A stretch of 64,000 nt of DNA from Amycolatopsis sp. WQ 127309 (GCF_023023025.1 NZ_CP095481.1:2418001-2482000), one strand, 5' to 3'. Counted from the first letter of the stretch, positions 8,623-17,838 are shown. Program-made: numbers and translations. The notes: generated by a model not told the origin, from the letters alone.

Positions 8623-9383
8623 CAGGCCCGCACCGCCGACCGGTCCCAGGCACCGAGGTGGGTCATCCGCTCGGCGACGGCTTCCGCGGTCGGCCGGGCC
8701 AGCCGGCCGGCGATCCGGCCGTCGGCCAGGAACACGACGTCGTCGGCGTGGGACGCGGCGACCGGGTCGTGCGTCACCATGATCACCGTCTGGCCCGACG
8801 CCCGGACGGACTCGCGCAGCAGGCCGAGGACGTCGGCGGCGGTGCGGGTGTCGAGCGCGCCTGTCGGCTCGTCGGCGAACAGCACGGCCGGGTCGGTGAC
8901 CAGGGCCCGCGCGATCGCGACGCGCTGCTGCTGCCCGCCGGAGAGCTGCCCGGGCAGGTGCTTGCGGCGGCCGTCGAGCCCGACGTGCGTGAGGATCCGC
9001 GAGACGAGCCGCTTGTCCGCGCGCTTCCCGGCCAGCTGCAGCGGGAGGACGACGTTCTGCTCGACCGTCAGCGCCGGGAGCAGGTTGAACGCCTGGAACA
9101 CGAAGCCGACGCGGTCGCGCCGCAGCTTGGTCAGGTAGGTCTCGCTCTTGCCGTCGAGGTCCTGCCCGTCGAGCACGACCCGCCCCGACGTCGGCCGGTC
9201 GAGACCCGCCGCGCAGTGCAGGAACGTGCTCTTGCCCGAGCCCGACGGGCCCATCACGGCCGTGAAACCGCCGCGCGGGAAGGAGATCGAGACCCCGTCC
9301 AGCGCGACCACGCCTTCGCCGTACTCCTTGCGCACGGCTTCGAGCCGGACCGCGTCGGCTGCCTCGTGCCACCCAGTTGTCAT
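8622..9383 (-). CDS. ABC transporter ATP-binding protein (LolD/MacB type)
   Basis: The 253-residue ATPase has Walker A (GPSGSGKST, about residues 45-53), a Q-loop ([13 protein letters not shown]), the [15 protein letters not shown] signature, Walker B ([14 protein letters not shown]) and an H-loop (VTHD). The [11 protein letters not shown] segment is typical of the MacB/LolD subfamily, consistent with the permease it is coupled to. The start is the ATG at 9383, which lies 7 bases after a TAGCGT -10 box, so the mRNA may be leaderless. Confidence 0.92.
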   Translation of the reverse strand: MTTGWHEAADAVRLEAVRKEYGEGVVALDGVSISFPRGGFTAVMGPSGSGKSTFLHCAAGLDRPTSGRVVLDGQDLDGKSETYLTKLRRDRVGFVFQAFNLLPALTVEQNVVLPLQLAGKRADKRLVSRILTHVGLDGRRKHLPGQLSGGQQQRVAIARALVTDPAVLFADEPTGALDTRTAADVLGLLRESVRASGQTVIMVTHDPVAASHADDVVFLADGRIAGRLARPTAEAVAERMTHLGAWDRSAVRA

Positions 9384-9390
9384 GGGAAGA

Positions 9391-9396
9391 ACGCTA
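9391..9396 (-). promoter_or_regulatory. -10 box TAGCGT for a leaderless ABC operon
   Basis: On the minus strand TAGCGT is followed by 7 bases and then the ATG of the ATPase gene. There is no Shine-Dalgarno sequence. This is the geometry of actinobacterial leaderless promoters (TANNNT). Confidence 0.5.
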
Positions 9397-9442
9397 GGCA
9401 GGTAGCGCCCGAACCTCCCTGGTGCTGACGCGCGTTTCGAAG

Positions 9443-9458
9443 GTAGGGACAGCCCTAC
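9443..9458. promoter_or_regulatory. Inverted repeat between SDR end and ABC operon start
   Basis: GTAGGG and CCCTAC flank a 4-base loop directly after the SDR stop codon. It lies about 60 bases upstream of the ABC operon. It may be a weak terminator of the SDR gene or an operator for the exporter. Confidence 0.35.
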
Positions 9459-10295
9459 TCAGGTGCGGCCCTTGCCACCGAAACCGCCGCTGATCTTGCG
9501 CAGCACCGCGCGCGGGAGCAGGCCGCCGATCGCGACGACGGCCTTGTACTGCAGGCTCGGCACCGAGATCACCTTGCCCCGGCGCAGGTCCGCGAGCGCT
9601 TCGTTGACCACCTGCTCGACGCCCAGCCAGGCGATCTTCGGGCCCGGCCGGTCGAGGCCGGCGCGCTCGTGGAACTCGGTCGCGGTGAACCCCGGGCAGA
9701 GCGCCATCATCCGGACGCCCTTCGGCAGCGACGCGGCGATGCCCTCGGTGAACGACGTGACCCAGTTCTTGCTCGCGGTGTAGGTCGAGCCGCGGCCGCT
9801 GAAGAAGCCCGCGACGCTGCTGACCTGGACGACGTCGCCACGGCCGCGGTCGACCATGCCCGGCAGCACCGCGCGGGTCAGCCGCAGCACGGCGGTGACG
9901 TTGACGTCGAGCTGGCGCTGCAGCGCGTCCGGCGAGACGGTCCAGAAGTCGCCGCCCAGCCCGAACCCGGCGTTGTTCACGAGCAAGTCGATCGGGCCGG
10001 CGGCCAGCCGCTCCTCGACGGCCGTTCGTCCGTCCACTTCGGACAGGTCGGCGGGCAGCACCTCGACGGCGACGCCGTGGCGTTCGCGCAGTTCGGCGGC
10101 GTAGGTCTCCAGCCGCGCGGCGTCCCGGGCGACGAGCACCAGGTCGTACTTCTCGGCGGCGAGCGTGCGCGCGAACTGCGCGCCGATGCCCGCGGTGGCT
10201 CCGGTGATCACGGCGGTGTGATGTCCGGGGCTTCGCCCCGGGCCGGCGGCTCCGCCACCCGGACCCCCGGCGAAGAAGTTGTTGGTGGTGGTCAT
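9459..10295 (-). CDS. Short-chain dehydrogenase/reductase with a REP-interrupted N-terminus
   Basis: The 278-residue protein is a classical SDR with the TGATAGIG cofactor motif, LVNNAG, a catalytic Ser followed by YTASK (Tyr and Lys), and a PGFTATEF segment. It most likely reduces or oxidises a carbonyl compound with NAD(P)(H); the substrate is unknown. Residues about 10-25 ([15 protein letters not shown]) are encoded by a REP-like repeat and separate the start region from the Rossmann fold. I choose the ATG at 10295 because a TATGGT -10 box ends 8 bases upstream. A hydrophobic C-terminus suggests membrane association. Confidence 0.88.
   Translation of the reverse strand: MTTTNNFFAGGPGGGAAGPGRSPGHHTAVITGATAGIGAQFARTLAAEKYDLVLVARDAARLETYAAELRERHGVAVEVLPADLSEVDGRTAVEERLAAGPIDLLVNNAGFGLGGDFWTVSPDALQRQLDVNVTAVLRLTRAVLPGMVDRGRGDVVQVSSVAGFFSGRGSTYTASKNWVTSFTEGIAASLPKGVRMMALCPGFTATEFHERAGLDRPGPKIAWLGVEQVVNEALADLRRGKVISVPSLQYKAVVAIGGLLPRAVLRKISGGFGGKGRT
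10225..10269. repeat. REP-like element inside the SDR gene (copy 1)
   Basis: This 45-base GC-rich sequence can form hairpins (GGGGC-TTC-GCCCC and a second G-run/C-run pair). It is identical at 42 of 45 positions to the intergenic copy at 53465-53509 in the same orientation. Here it lies in frame inside a coding sequence. Confidence 0.8.
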
Positions 10296-10364
10296 GTGGG
10301 TGAACCATACGCGCTGGTCAGGGCCCGAGGTGCAGCCGTTTGGCGCCCGGGCTATCGTCCCGGC
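10296..10364. promoter_or_regulatory. Divergent leaderless promoters of the SDR and secreted protein genes
   Basis: On the minus strand TATGGT (10304-10309) lies 8 bases before the SDR start. On the plus strand TATCGT (10353-10358) lies 6 bases before the ATG at 10365. Neither start has a Shine-Dalgarno sequence, so both mRNAs may begin at the start codon. Confidence 0.5.
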
Positions 10365-11069
10365 ATGGGTAAGCACAGCAGGCGCAAGAGCGGCTATCTG
10401 CCCAGGGTCGCCGCCGGCGCGGCACCCGTCGCCCTCCTCTTCACCGCCCCCGTTTCGGCGTTCGCCGCCCCGTCCGACCTGACGCTGCCGATCGACCACC
10501 GGCACACCACGACGCTGAACAACGACGGCGACACCCTCACCGCGACCCGCCGCGACGTCGTCGGCAAACGGCTCGGTGACGTGCGGTTCGCCGCCGACCG
10601 CACGGAGGCCGTCGCCACGGGCGGCGAACGCGCGGGTGTCGCCGAGAGCGCCCACCAGGGCGTTTGGCTGGGCCACGGCGTCGACGTCCTGAGCGAGCAC
10701 GCCGAGCAGCTCGACACCGGGCTGTTCGCCGGAGACCTCACCGGCGGGATCGCCGCCCGCCGCTCGTCCGGGCAGGCCGTCGACCTCGGTCAGCTGGGCG
10801 CGGTCGGGACGACGTCCGAGCAGCACGTCATCAGCAGCTTCCGGGGTGCGCTCGACGTGGGCCAGAAGCACGAGGTGGGCGGCACGCTGGGGCCGGCGTC
10901 CGGCCTGGTCAGGACGTCGCAGAGCCTGTCATCGGGCTCGTTCAGCGGCGACTTCGGCGTCGACCGCGTGGTTCACGTCCAGGGCAGCACGACGTCGGTG
11001 CGCGGCACGCTGGACCAGCACCCGTCGGTGTCGCTGAGCGTGCTGGACCGGCCGGTGCTCGCCCTCTAG
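10365..11069 (+). CDS. Secreted hypothetical protein
   Basis: The 234-residue protein starts with a basic stretch ([14 protein letters not shown]), a hydrophobic core and a likely signal peptidase site after VSAFA. The mature part is Ser/Thr/Gly-rich with alternating polar strands and no Cys, which suggests a beta-rich extracellular or cell-wall protein. I recognise no domain. It is a single gene with its own leaderless-type promoter and a strong terminator downstream. Confidence 0.7.
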   Translation: MGKHSRRKSGYLPRVAAGAAPVALLFTAPVSAFAAPSDLTLPIDHRHTTTLNNDGDTLTATRRDVVGKRLGDVRFAADRTEAVATGGERAGVAESAHQGVWLGHGVDVLSEHAEQLDTGLFAGDLTGGIAARRSSGQAVDLGQLGAVGTTSEQHVISSFRGALDVGQKHEVGGTLGPASGLVRTSQSLSSGSFSGDFGVDRVVHVQGSTTSVRGTLDQHPSVSLSVLDRPVLAL

Positions 11070-11080
11070 TCCGGATCGAC

Positions 11081-11132
11081 GAGGTTAATCGTCTTCACCG
11101 GCGGAACCGCCGGATTCCGAACGATTAATCTC
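11081..11132 (+). terminator. Two-tier hairpin terminator
   Basis: An outer stem (GAGGTTAATCGT with ACGATTAATCTC, one mismatch) encloses an inner perfect CCGGCGG/CCGCCGG hairpin. It begins 11 bases after the stop of the secreted protein gene. It isolates that gene from the defence genes that follow. Confidence 0.75.
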
Positions 11133-11296
11133 GCGGTCGTAAGTCATCACGAAACGAACGCAGGTCATCGCGTTACCCGCAGACAACACTCCGCTGATCC
11201 ACTAGCCTGATCGGGCAATGCGGCCCGACGGGCACCGAGGCAACTCGTTGCTGCCCCCACCCGCGCGTGAATCACGTGTGCCCTGGGTGGGGGAGA

Positions 11297-13186
11297 ATGT
11301 CAGTACGCAAGAGTGCCGAGGAAATGCTCGCCGGACTGCGAGCCAATGGCGTGACCGACTTGACCGGGCAACTCGGCCGTGGCTACGACATCAAGGTCGA
11401 CCAGACAACTGCCGACCGCTGGGCGGCTCTACTACCTGCGTTCCTTGCCGACCTGAAAGCCGCCGGGCTGGGCCATGTCGACGTCATTCTCCACCACCGC
11501 CTGCCGCACAGCCCGAAACACGTCGACATCGTGCTGTCCGGGCTCGACCCACACACCAAGGAGTCGAGCCACGTCCTGGTCAACCTGGTCGCCGTGGCCG
11601 ACGCCGAGCCCACCGTCGATGAATTGTTCTTCCGCGACGGCACCTACCTCCTCTCGCCCGCAAAGCAGGTCCACCAGTATTGCGACTACCTGGCCGACGC
11701 CACTCCGGAGCTGGCCGACCGGCCCCGTTCTCTCCACGGCATCGCGTACGTCGGAGACCATCCCGCGAATCCGGTCGCCGTAGGCCAAGAACCGCCCGGA
11801 TCACCTCGGGTGTTCACCACCGCGGCCGGACCCGACCTGCATTACCACCTTCGGGCGCTCATCGACGCGTCGTCCTCGCGGGCTGAGACCCGTCGCGCCG
11901 GAGACCAGTTCCTTGCCCTTCGCCAAGAGCGGTCCGTTCTGTTCAAGACCGGCGATAGCGACGGGGCGGTGCACCGAATTCTTCGTGACAGCTTCGTCTT
12001 GTTGGACGAGCAGGAAGTGGCCTATGAGCGGGTCCGCACCGCGGTGCACAACGCGCGGGCCGGTGGGCGGCCCACCGCTGTGATCATCATGGGCGGACCG
12101 GGGTCCGGGAAGAGCGCGGTGGCGCTCAATCTGAAGCGTGACCTCGACGCCGAAGGTTTCCTGGTGGAGCACGCCACCGGCTCGAGGTCGTTCACCAGCA
12201 CTTTGCGCACGTTCACCAGCAGTCGTTCCCAGCGACCGCAAGGTGGTTTCCGCTACTTCAACAATTACATGGAGGCTACCCCGGCCGAGCTCGACGCGTT
12301 GATCTGCGACGAAGCGCACCGGATCCGGGAGCGGAGCTATACGAGGTTCGCGTCCAAAGAGGTCCGGGACAAAGCCGGCCGGCAGATCGAAGAGCTCCTC
12401 GCTGCCGCGAAGGTGCCCGTGTTCCTGCTCGACGACCAGCAGAGGGTGCGCCCGGACGAGCTGGGCTCGCGTGAAGCGATCATGGCCGCGGCCCGCGCGA
12501 AAGGTTTCGAAGTAGAGGTCATCCGGCTCGCCGGACAGTTCCGCTGCGGCGGATCTGACGATTTCGAGGCCTGGGTCGCCCGGCTGGTCGGCCTCAGCTC
12601 GCTTCCCCCGGTCAAGTGGAGCAGCATCTCGGGCCCGGACGACGAGTTCGTCGTCGTCAGCGCGCCGGATCCGGCCCAGCTGGAATCGTGGCTGCTCAAG
12701 CAGCAGGAGCAGCACGAAGGTACGACCGCGCGGATCGCCGCTGGATTCTGCTGGCCGTGGAGCGACCCGGCCGGCACGAAGGTCGACCGTCATCTGGTGG
12801 ACGACGTGGTGATCGATGGCTGGAAACGCCCCTGGAACGCGAAACCCGACGGAAAGGTCTCGCTGCCGAAGGGGATTCCCGCGTCTCACTACTGGGCAAC
12901 CGACACCCGCGGGTTCGGCCAGGTCGGGTGCATCTACACCGCCCAAGGCTTCGAGTACGACTGGTCGGGGGTCATCTTCGGGCCGGACTTCGTCCGGCGA
13001 GGTGACGAATGGGTCGCGGACAAGAAGGGGTCCGCCGACACCCAGGTCCGGAAGGCCGCCACCGAGCAGTTCGCCGTGCTGACCGCGCAGGCCTACAAGG
13101 TGCTGCTGACCCGGGGGATGCGTGGGGCCTGCCTGTATTCGGTGGACCCGGAGACACAACGCTTCCTGGAAGAGATGACTGCCTAG
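11297..13186 (+). CDS. DUF2075 family P-loop ATPase/helicase-like protein
   Basis: The 629-residue protein has a P-loop (GGPGSGKSA, about residues 265-273), a DEAH-type Walker B (ALICDEAHRI, about 335), and later superfamily 1 helicase-like segments (FLLDDQQRV, RLAGQFRCGG, YTAQGFEYDWSG, LLTRGMRGACLYS). These match DUF2075. In that family the N-terminus usually carries a nuclease-like fold with VDVVL...VVELKQW; here the equivalent reads HVDIVLSG and VLVNLVAV, so the catalytic Glu and Lys appear lost. It lies 44 bases upstream of mcrB, which suggests an accessory ATPase of the restriction system. The ATG at 11297 follows GGGGGAG. Confidence 0.8.
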   Translation: MSVRKSAEEMLAGLRANGVTDLTGQLGRGYDIKVDQTTADRWAALLPAFLADLKAAGLGHVDVILHHRLPHSPKHVDIVLSGLDPHTKESSHVLVNLVAVADAEPTVDELFFRDGTYLLSPAKQVHQYCDYLADATPELADRPRSLHGIAYVGDHPANPVAVGQEPPGSPRVFTTAAGPDLHYHLRALIDASSSRAETRRAGDQFLALRQERSVLFKTGDSDGAVHRILRDSFVLLDEQEVAYERVRTAVHNARAGGRPTAVIIMGGPGSGKSAVALNLKRDLDAEGFLVEHATGSRSFTSTLRTFTSSRSQRPQGGFRYFNNYMEATPAELDALICDEAHRIRERSYTRFASKEVRDKAGRQIEELLAAAKVPVFLLDDQQRVRPDELGSREAIMAAARAKGFEVEVIRLAGQFRCGGSDDFEAWVARLVGLSSLPPVKWSSISGPDDEFVVVSAPDPAQLESWLLKQQEQHEGTTARIAAGFCWPWSDPAGTKVDRHLVDDVVIDGWKRPWNAKPDGKVSLPKGIPASHYWATDTRGFGQVGCIYTAQGFEYDWSGVIFGPDFVRRGDEWVADKKGSADTQVRKAATEQFAVLTAQAYKVLLTRGMRGACLYSVDPETQRFLEEMTA

Positions 13187-13230
13187 AGCCCACGGCGGAC
13201 CGTTCGCCGGTCGTCAACGCGAGGAGACAC

Positions 13231-15315
13231 ATGGCCGACTCGGCACAGCTGCTCAGGGTCTGCATGGAGGTGATCCGCGACTCTGACAACCCGCTCACGC
13301 AGGAAGAGGTGGTCGCAAGGGTCATCGGCGAAGTCGTGGCGGAACCGATCGCCGGCCTGGTTCAGCCCGAGATCGGCGCTCAGATCGGCAAGTACACCGC
13401 GGAGGCCGCGTCGATCGGCTGGTTGAGCCGTACCAACGGCTGGTCCCTGACAGAATCCGGCGAGCTCGCCTTGGACGCCTTCCCTGGCGGCCGGCTCCTC
13501 GACGAATTCAAGCTCCGCACTAACGAGTTCCGCATGCAGCGGGACCTCGCGCTCGCCGATCTGCCCGGTACGGAACGGACGATCGCGCAACTGGTCGACG
13601 TCGTGACACCCGGCTTCTGGACCTCGTCCGACGAACTGGGGAAAGCGGCCGGCACCTCCGCTGAAGAGGTCGACAGCTATCTGGTCGACGCCGGTCCGGC
13701 CGGCGCTCACCGCGTCCTGCGGTTCGACGGTTCGGTGCCCAGCAACGATCGGCTCCACCCCCGCTTCCACGGCACCGACCTCCAACGCAAGCTGGCCACC
13801 GAAGGCGTCACGTTCGACTCGACAGGCAACGCGTCCGAACGCCAGCACCTCGACGCCGCCTCACTCCGTGAGCGACTGCATTGGGAGCAGGAAGCGAGAG
13901 ATTCCGCACCTCGCCGGGCCTGGCTGGTCCGCACCGCGACAACTGCCGAAAACGGCCTGGTCACCCGTTGGCGTGCCGAAGGGTTCGTCTCGATGCCGGC
14001 GGAGGGACTGCGTTCGCTGGTGCTGCCGATTACTCCCGATCAGCTGAGATCGGTCGTCGACGACGACTTCCAACACGAGTCGTACAACGCCAGGGACGTC
14101 CGGTTCGAGGAGTTGAACGGCTTCCTCAACCGCATGCGAACCGGCGATTACGTGATCACGCTCAACAACAGGTTCGCGTACTTCGGTCGGATCGCCTCGA
14201 GCCCCAGTTTCCTGGCGGACGACCGGGTGGCTCCGCTCAGGCGGTTCGCCAGGTGGGAGCCGCTCGTGCCGGCACCGACGCTCGACCAGCTGCCCCGATC
14301 CCTACAAGCGAAACTCCGCAGCACCTCGTCCGTTGTGGACCTGACCGAGAACCTCGGCGAAATCGAGCAGGTGCTCCGCGACTTCAATGCCGAATCGGCC
14401 GAACCTTCGGCCGAGCCCCACGTGGAACTCGCCTTTCCCGAGATCGCCGAAGGCGCGGGCCGGGACCTTCTGATCGGAGATGACTGGCTTCGCCGGCAAA
14501 CGGAGCTGTTGTGGGAGTACAAGCAGCTGATCTTCCACGGCCCGCCGGGCACCGGAAAGACCTACCTGGCGCAGAAGCTGGCCCGGTTGCTGGCCGATGT
14601 CAACGCAGTCAAGCTGGTGCAGTTCCACCCGTCGTACACCTACGAAGACTTCTTCGAAGGCTTTCGGCCCACCCAGAACAAGGACGGAAAGGTCGAGTTC
14701 GGCCTGCACCCCGGCCCCTTCCGGACCCTGGTCGACGCCGCGCGGAAGAAGCCGGGTGAACCGCACATCCTGATCATCGACGAGATCAACCGCGCGAACC
14801 TCGCCAAGGTCTTCGGCGAGCTGTACTTCCTGCTCGAGTACCGCGACGAACCGATCAACCTGCTGTACTCGGCCGACGCGGGTTTCACGTTGCCCGAGAA
14901 CATCTTCGTCATCGGCACGATGAACACAACGGACCGCTCCATCGCCACGGTCGACGCAGCGATCAGACGGCGTTTCGTGTTCACCGAACTGCATCCGGCC
15001 GTGCCCCCGACAGCGGGACTGCTCCGGCGTTGGTTGGACGAACACGTCGCGGCCGAGCCTGAATCGACGTTCAACAACGACGCACCTGAGGTGCTCGAAG
15101 CGCTCAACGAAGAGGTCGGCCGCCGGGACCTCGCGCTCGGTCCGTCCTTTCTCATGCAGCCGTCGATCTACCGGCGGTCCGACGGGCTGGCACGCGTCTG
15201 GGACGCGTCGATCCTGCCGCTGCTCGCGGAGAACCATTACGCGGCCGGGCCGGAAGCACTTGACCGGTACAGCCTCGACACGATCCGGCAGACCCTCGCG
15301 GACCGAAGGACGTGA
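13231..15315 (+). CDS. mcrB: McrB-type type IV restriction GTPase subunit
   Basis: The 694-residue protein ends with an AAA+ motor typical of McrB: Walker A GPPGTGKTYL (about 436), Walker B ILIIDEINRANLAKVFGELY (about 512) and the sensor GTMNTTDRSIATVDAAIRRR (about 560). MNTTDRS is the McrB hallmark that fits GTP. The N-terminal half holds a winged-helix-like segment and, at about 290-330, an EVE/PUA-like segment (RTGDYVITLNNRFAYFG) that may read modified bases. The ATG at 13231 has GAGGAG 6 bases upstream. It acts with McrC to cleave modified foreign DNA. Confidence 0.88.
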   Translation: MADSAQLLRVCMEVIRDSDNPLTQEEVVARVIGEVVAEPIAGLVQPEIGAQIGKYTAEAASIGWLSRTNGWSLTESGELALDAFPGGRLLDEFKLRTNEFRMQRDLALADLPGTERTIAQLVDVVTPGFWTSSDELGKAAGTSAEEVDSYLVDAGPAGAHRVLRFDGSVPSNDRLHPRFHGTDLQRKLATEGVTFDSTGNASERQHLDAASLRERLHWEQEARDSAPRRAWLVRTATTAENGLVTRWRAEGFVSMPAEGLRSLVLPITPDQLRSVVDDDFQHESYNARDVRFEELNGFLNRMRTGDYVITLNNRFAYFGRIASSPSFLADDRVAPLRRFARWEPLVPAPTLDQLPRSLQAKLRSTSSVVDLTENLGEIEQVLRDFNAESAEPSAEPHVELAFPEIAEGAGRDLLIGDDWLRRQTELLWEYKQLIFHGPPGTGKTYLAQKLARLLADVNAVKLVQFHPSYTYEDFFEGFRPTQNKDGKVEFGLHPGPFRTLVDAARKKPGEPHILIIDEINRANLAKVFGELYFLLEYRDEPINLLYSADAGFTLPENIFVIGTMNTTDRSIATVDAAIRRRFVFTELHPAVPPTAGLLRRWLDEHVAAEPESTFNNDAPEVLEALNEEVGRRDLALGPSFLMQPSIYRRSDGLARVWDASILPLLAENHYAAGPEALDRYSLDTIRQTLADRRT

Positions 15316-16496
15316 TCGACCCACTCGAACTCTCGGAAACCGGCCGGCGCAGCAGGCAGTTGACCCCTGGCCAGCTCCGTGCGCTGAGAGCCAGCAAGTT
15401 CGTTTCCCTGACTCCGCCACAGCCGGGCAGCGTCGATTGGACGATCGCGGGCAACCGTGGCTGGGTCGGCGTGTTCTGGGCAGACGACCTGCTCGTTCGC
15501 CTGGTTCCCAAGCTCAGCATCGCCCGGGTGCTGTTTCTCGCCGGTCACGGTATCCGCTCTTCGGACGAGTGGTACGACGAAGCGGCCGAGACCCGGACCG
15601 ACGAAGGGGTTGTCCCCGCTGTCGCGAACATGCTCTGGCGGCAGGCACAGCAAGCCCTCCGCATCAACCCCCTGTCGGGGTATGTCCCGGTGACAGAGAG
15701 CTCCACGACCGTCCGCGGCCGGGTGCGGCTGGCCGATCAGCTACGCCGGCACTACGACCAGGACTTTCCATTCGAAATCGGCTACGACGACTTCGGTGTC
15801 GACATCCCCGAGAACCGGATCCTGCTGGCCGCGATCACCCTGCTTCTCGAGACCAGGGGCCTCGACGACGTCTCGACGGAACAGCTGAACAGAGTCCGGC
15901 GCACGTTGGACGGCGTTTCACCCCTGCGCCGGGGCGCGCCCCTGCCACCATGGCAGCCCACCCGGCAGAACGCGCACTACCACTCCGTCCTCCGGCTTTC
16001 GGAGCTGCTGCTCGGGGCCGCGTCACCCGAGCACGGGCGAGGCGGTTTTGCGACCAACGGATTCGTCTTCAACCTCGAAAAGGTCTTCGAAAGCTTCGTG
16101 ACCGTGGCCGTCAGCACGGCGTTGGGCGAGCGGATACCGGGTGTAGGTCTTCCGCAGTACCCGTGGCACCTAGACGAGCGCCGCCTGCTGAAGATGAACC
16201 CGGATCTCGTCTGGCAGATGGATGGACGGCCGGTGGCCGTCGTGGACGCCAAGTACAAGCGGAAGCAACCGGCGGAGGACTTTTATCAGATGCTGGCCTA
16301 CTGCGCCGCGCTCGGCGTCGACCGTGGCCACCTCGTCTACGCGGACGGCAAGCCGGGCGAAGTACGGCACAAGACCCGAGGTGGACGACATGAGCTGTTC
16401 GCGCACACGCTGGATCTGACACGACCTCGGACCGAGCTGATGGCCCAGATAACCCGGATCGCTGACCGGATCGCGGAGACCGCCTACACGAAGTAG
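15312..16496 (+). CDS. mcrC: McrC-type restriction nuclease subunit
   Basis: The 394-residue protein has the McrC plan: an N-terminal DUF2357-like beta domain (LLVRLVPKLSIARVLFLAGH), a helical middle (VRGRVRLADQLRRH) and a C-terminal PD-(D/E)xK nuclease. The catalytic residues are visible as NPDLVW (Asp, about 296) and VAVVDAKYK (Asp-x-Lys, about 310-313), so the nuclease looks intact. The GTG start overlaps the mcrB stop (GTGA), so the two subunits are translationally coupled. It should bind the McrB hexamer and cut DNA. Confidence 0.88.
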   Translation: MIDPLELSETGRRSRQLTPGQLRALRASKFVSLTPPQPGSVDWTIAGNRGWVGVFWADDLLVRLVPKLSIARVLFLAGHGIRSSDEWYDEAAETRTDEGVVPAVANMLWRQAQQALRINPLSGYVPVTESSTTVRGRVRLADQLRRHYDQDFPFEIGYDDFGVDIPENRILLAAITLLLETRGLDDVSTEQLNRVRRTLDGVSPLRRGAPLPPWQPTRQNAHYHSVLRLSELLLGAASPEHGRGGFATNGFVFNLEKVFESFVTVAVSTALGERIPGVGLPQYPWHLDERRLLKMNPDLVWQMDGRPVAVVDAKYKRKQPAEDFYQMLAYCAALGVDRGHLVYADGKPGEVRHKTRGGRHELFAHTLDLTRPRTELMAQITRIADRIAETAYTK

Positions 16497-16522
16497 TTGT
16501 CGACTACCAAGCGTCAAGGCGC

Positions 16523-17281
16523 TTAGTCCTGCGGGGTGTCCGCGGGCGGCGGCTGCTGCGCCGGGATCCCGGTGGCCGGGGTGCCCGGCGCGGAACCGAC
16601 GGCGGGGATCGGCGCGCTCGCCTGGTGGCGGCCGGCGTCGTAGTCCTCGTCGAACGGGTCGACGATGTCCGCGATCTCGCCCAAGTCCCTGAGCAGCCGC
16701 TCGAGGCGCGACGGGCCGGCGGTCGGGACGACGCTGGCGAGCACCCACTCGCTCTCGAGCCAGGCCACGCCGACGTCGCCGCCGAGCTGGTCCGCGGCGT
16801 CGACGAGTTCCTGGGTGATCACCGCGCGGGCGCCGTCGGCGTCGTCCGCGAAGGCGTAGCGGGAGCCGATCGGGCCGAGCATCTCGGGCATGTCGGCGCG
16901 CTGGAACGGCACGCTGGACAGCCACATCTCGATCGGGATCTTGTGCTTCTTGTTGCAGCGCACCGCGACGACGACGGCCGGGATCTGCCCCTCGGACTCG
17001 ATGTCGAAGATGAACACCGGGCGGCGGCCGTCGGAGGTGAAGGTCGAGCCCGCGACGACGTTGACCGCGGCGTCCGCGCCGAAGTAGCCGATCGCACCGT
17101 TGGACCACTGCTGCGGCAGCCGCTCGTCCTCTTCGACGAACTGCCAGCCGCGCAACTGTGCCCAGCGCATGCGCTCGCGGTTGCGCGAGCCCTCCTTCGC
17201 CCGATCGGCGGCGAGCAGCCCCAGCCCCGCCACCAGGGCGACGGCCGCGATGACGAACCAGATCCACGCCGGAATACCCAC
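16523..17281 (-). CDS. Single-pass membrane protein of unknown function
   Basis: The 252-residue protein begins with one transmembrane helix (IPAWIWFVIAAVALVAGLGL). It continues with a soluble domain containing RAKEGSRNRERMRWAQLRGW, LESEWVLAS and a Pro-rich tail (PATGIPAQQPPPADTPQ). I do not recognise the family, though similar proteins are common in actinomycetes. I choose the GTG at 17281 because TACGCT lies exactly 7 bases upstream, which fits a leaderless mRNA. It converges on mcrC and ends 26 bases from it. Confidence 0.65.
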   Translation of the reverse strand: MGIPAWIWFVIAAVALVAGLGLLAADRAKEGSRNRERMRWAQLRGWQFVEEDERLPQQWSNGAIGYFGADAAVNVVAGSTFTSDGRRPVFIFDIESEGQIPAVVVAVRCNKKHKIPIEMWLSSVPFQRADMPEMLGPIGSRYAFADDADGARAVITQELVDAADQLGGDVGVAWLESEWVLASVVPTAGPSRLERLLRDLGEIADIVDPFDEDYDAGRHQASAPIPAVGSAPGTPATGIPAQQPPPADTPQD

Positions 17282-17382
17282 GATCGTCAGCGTATCGCCT
17301 GCTACGCCGAAGAGATGATCGCCGGTACCCGTGTCGCCGCGCCCATTCGAAGCATTTCCCGCCTGCAACGTCGACAAATCGC

Positions 17383-17817
17383 TTAATCTCGCGATTCGGC
17401 CAGGGCTGCAAGGCACGCGAAGAACGTGGCCCGGTCGGCCTTTCCGAGCGGTTCGACCAGGTGAGCCCGCACGGCGGCGGCGTGCACCGGCCGCGCGCGG
17501 GCGACTTCCGCGCGGCCGGCGTCGGTGATGACGACCTCGACCCCGCCGTCGACCGGCCGCCGTGTCACGAGCCCGCGTTGCTCCATGCGGGTCAGGTGGT
17601 GCGACAACCGGCTGCGGTGCCACCCCATCGAGTCGGCGAGCCGGCTCTGCCGCAGGCTCCCCTTCCCGTCCTCGGCGACGCGCGTGAGCACGCCGAAGTC
17701 CGGATCGGACAGTCCGGTCGCGGCGGCGACGTCTTCGACGACCCGGGCCCGCACGGTTTCGGCCGCGCGCTTCCAGGCGTGCCACAACGCCATGTCGTCC
17801 TTGCTGAGCCGGTCCAC
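17383..17817 (-). CDS. MarR family transcriptional regulator of the adjacent SDR
   Basis: The 144-residue protein has the MarR winged helix: LRQSRLADSMGWHRSRLSHH recognition region and LTRMEQRGLVTRRPVDGGVE wing. I choose the GTG at 17817 because it gives the usual family length and has a TAGAGT -10 box 8 bases upstream; the longer frame runs through the operators and encodes an odd MTTPYAGSCCHDN stretch. It is divergent from an SDR gene, with two identical palindromes between them. It probably represses both genes and responds to a substrate of the SDR. Confidence 0.85.
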   Translation of the reverse strand: MDRLSKDDMALWHAWKRAAETVRARVVEDVAAATGLSDPDFGVLTRVAEDGKGSLRQSRLADSMGWHRSRLSHHLTRMEQRGLVTRRPVDGGVEVVITDAGRAEVARARPVHAAAVRAHLVEPLGKADRATFFACLAALAESRD

Positions 17818-17838
17818 GAGCGGCAACTCTACGACGGT

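Noticed and set aside
5824..9138. A very long plus-strand open frame (over 1,100 codons) across pyrE and the ABC transporter genes
   Set aside because: It is Arg/Pro/Gly/Asp-rich without domains and lies antisense to well-supported genes. Long antisense frames are expected at this GC content.
13009..13230. N-terminal extension of McrB into the upstream gene
   Set aside because: The frame is open, but a clear Shine-Dalgarno precedes the ATG at 13231 and the extension overlaps the end of the DUF2075 gene.
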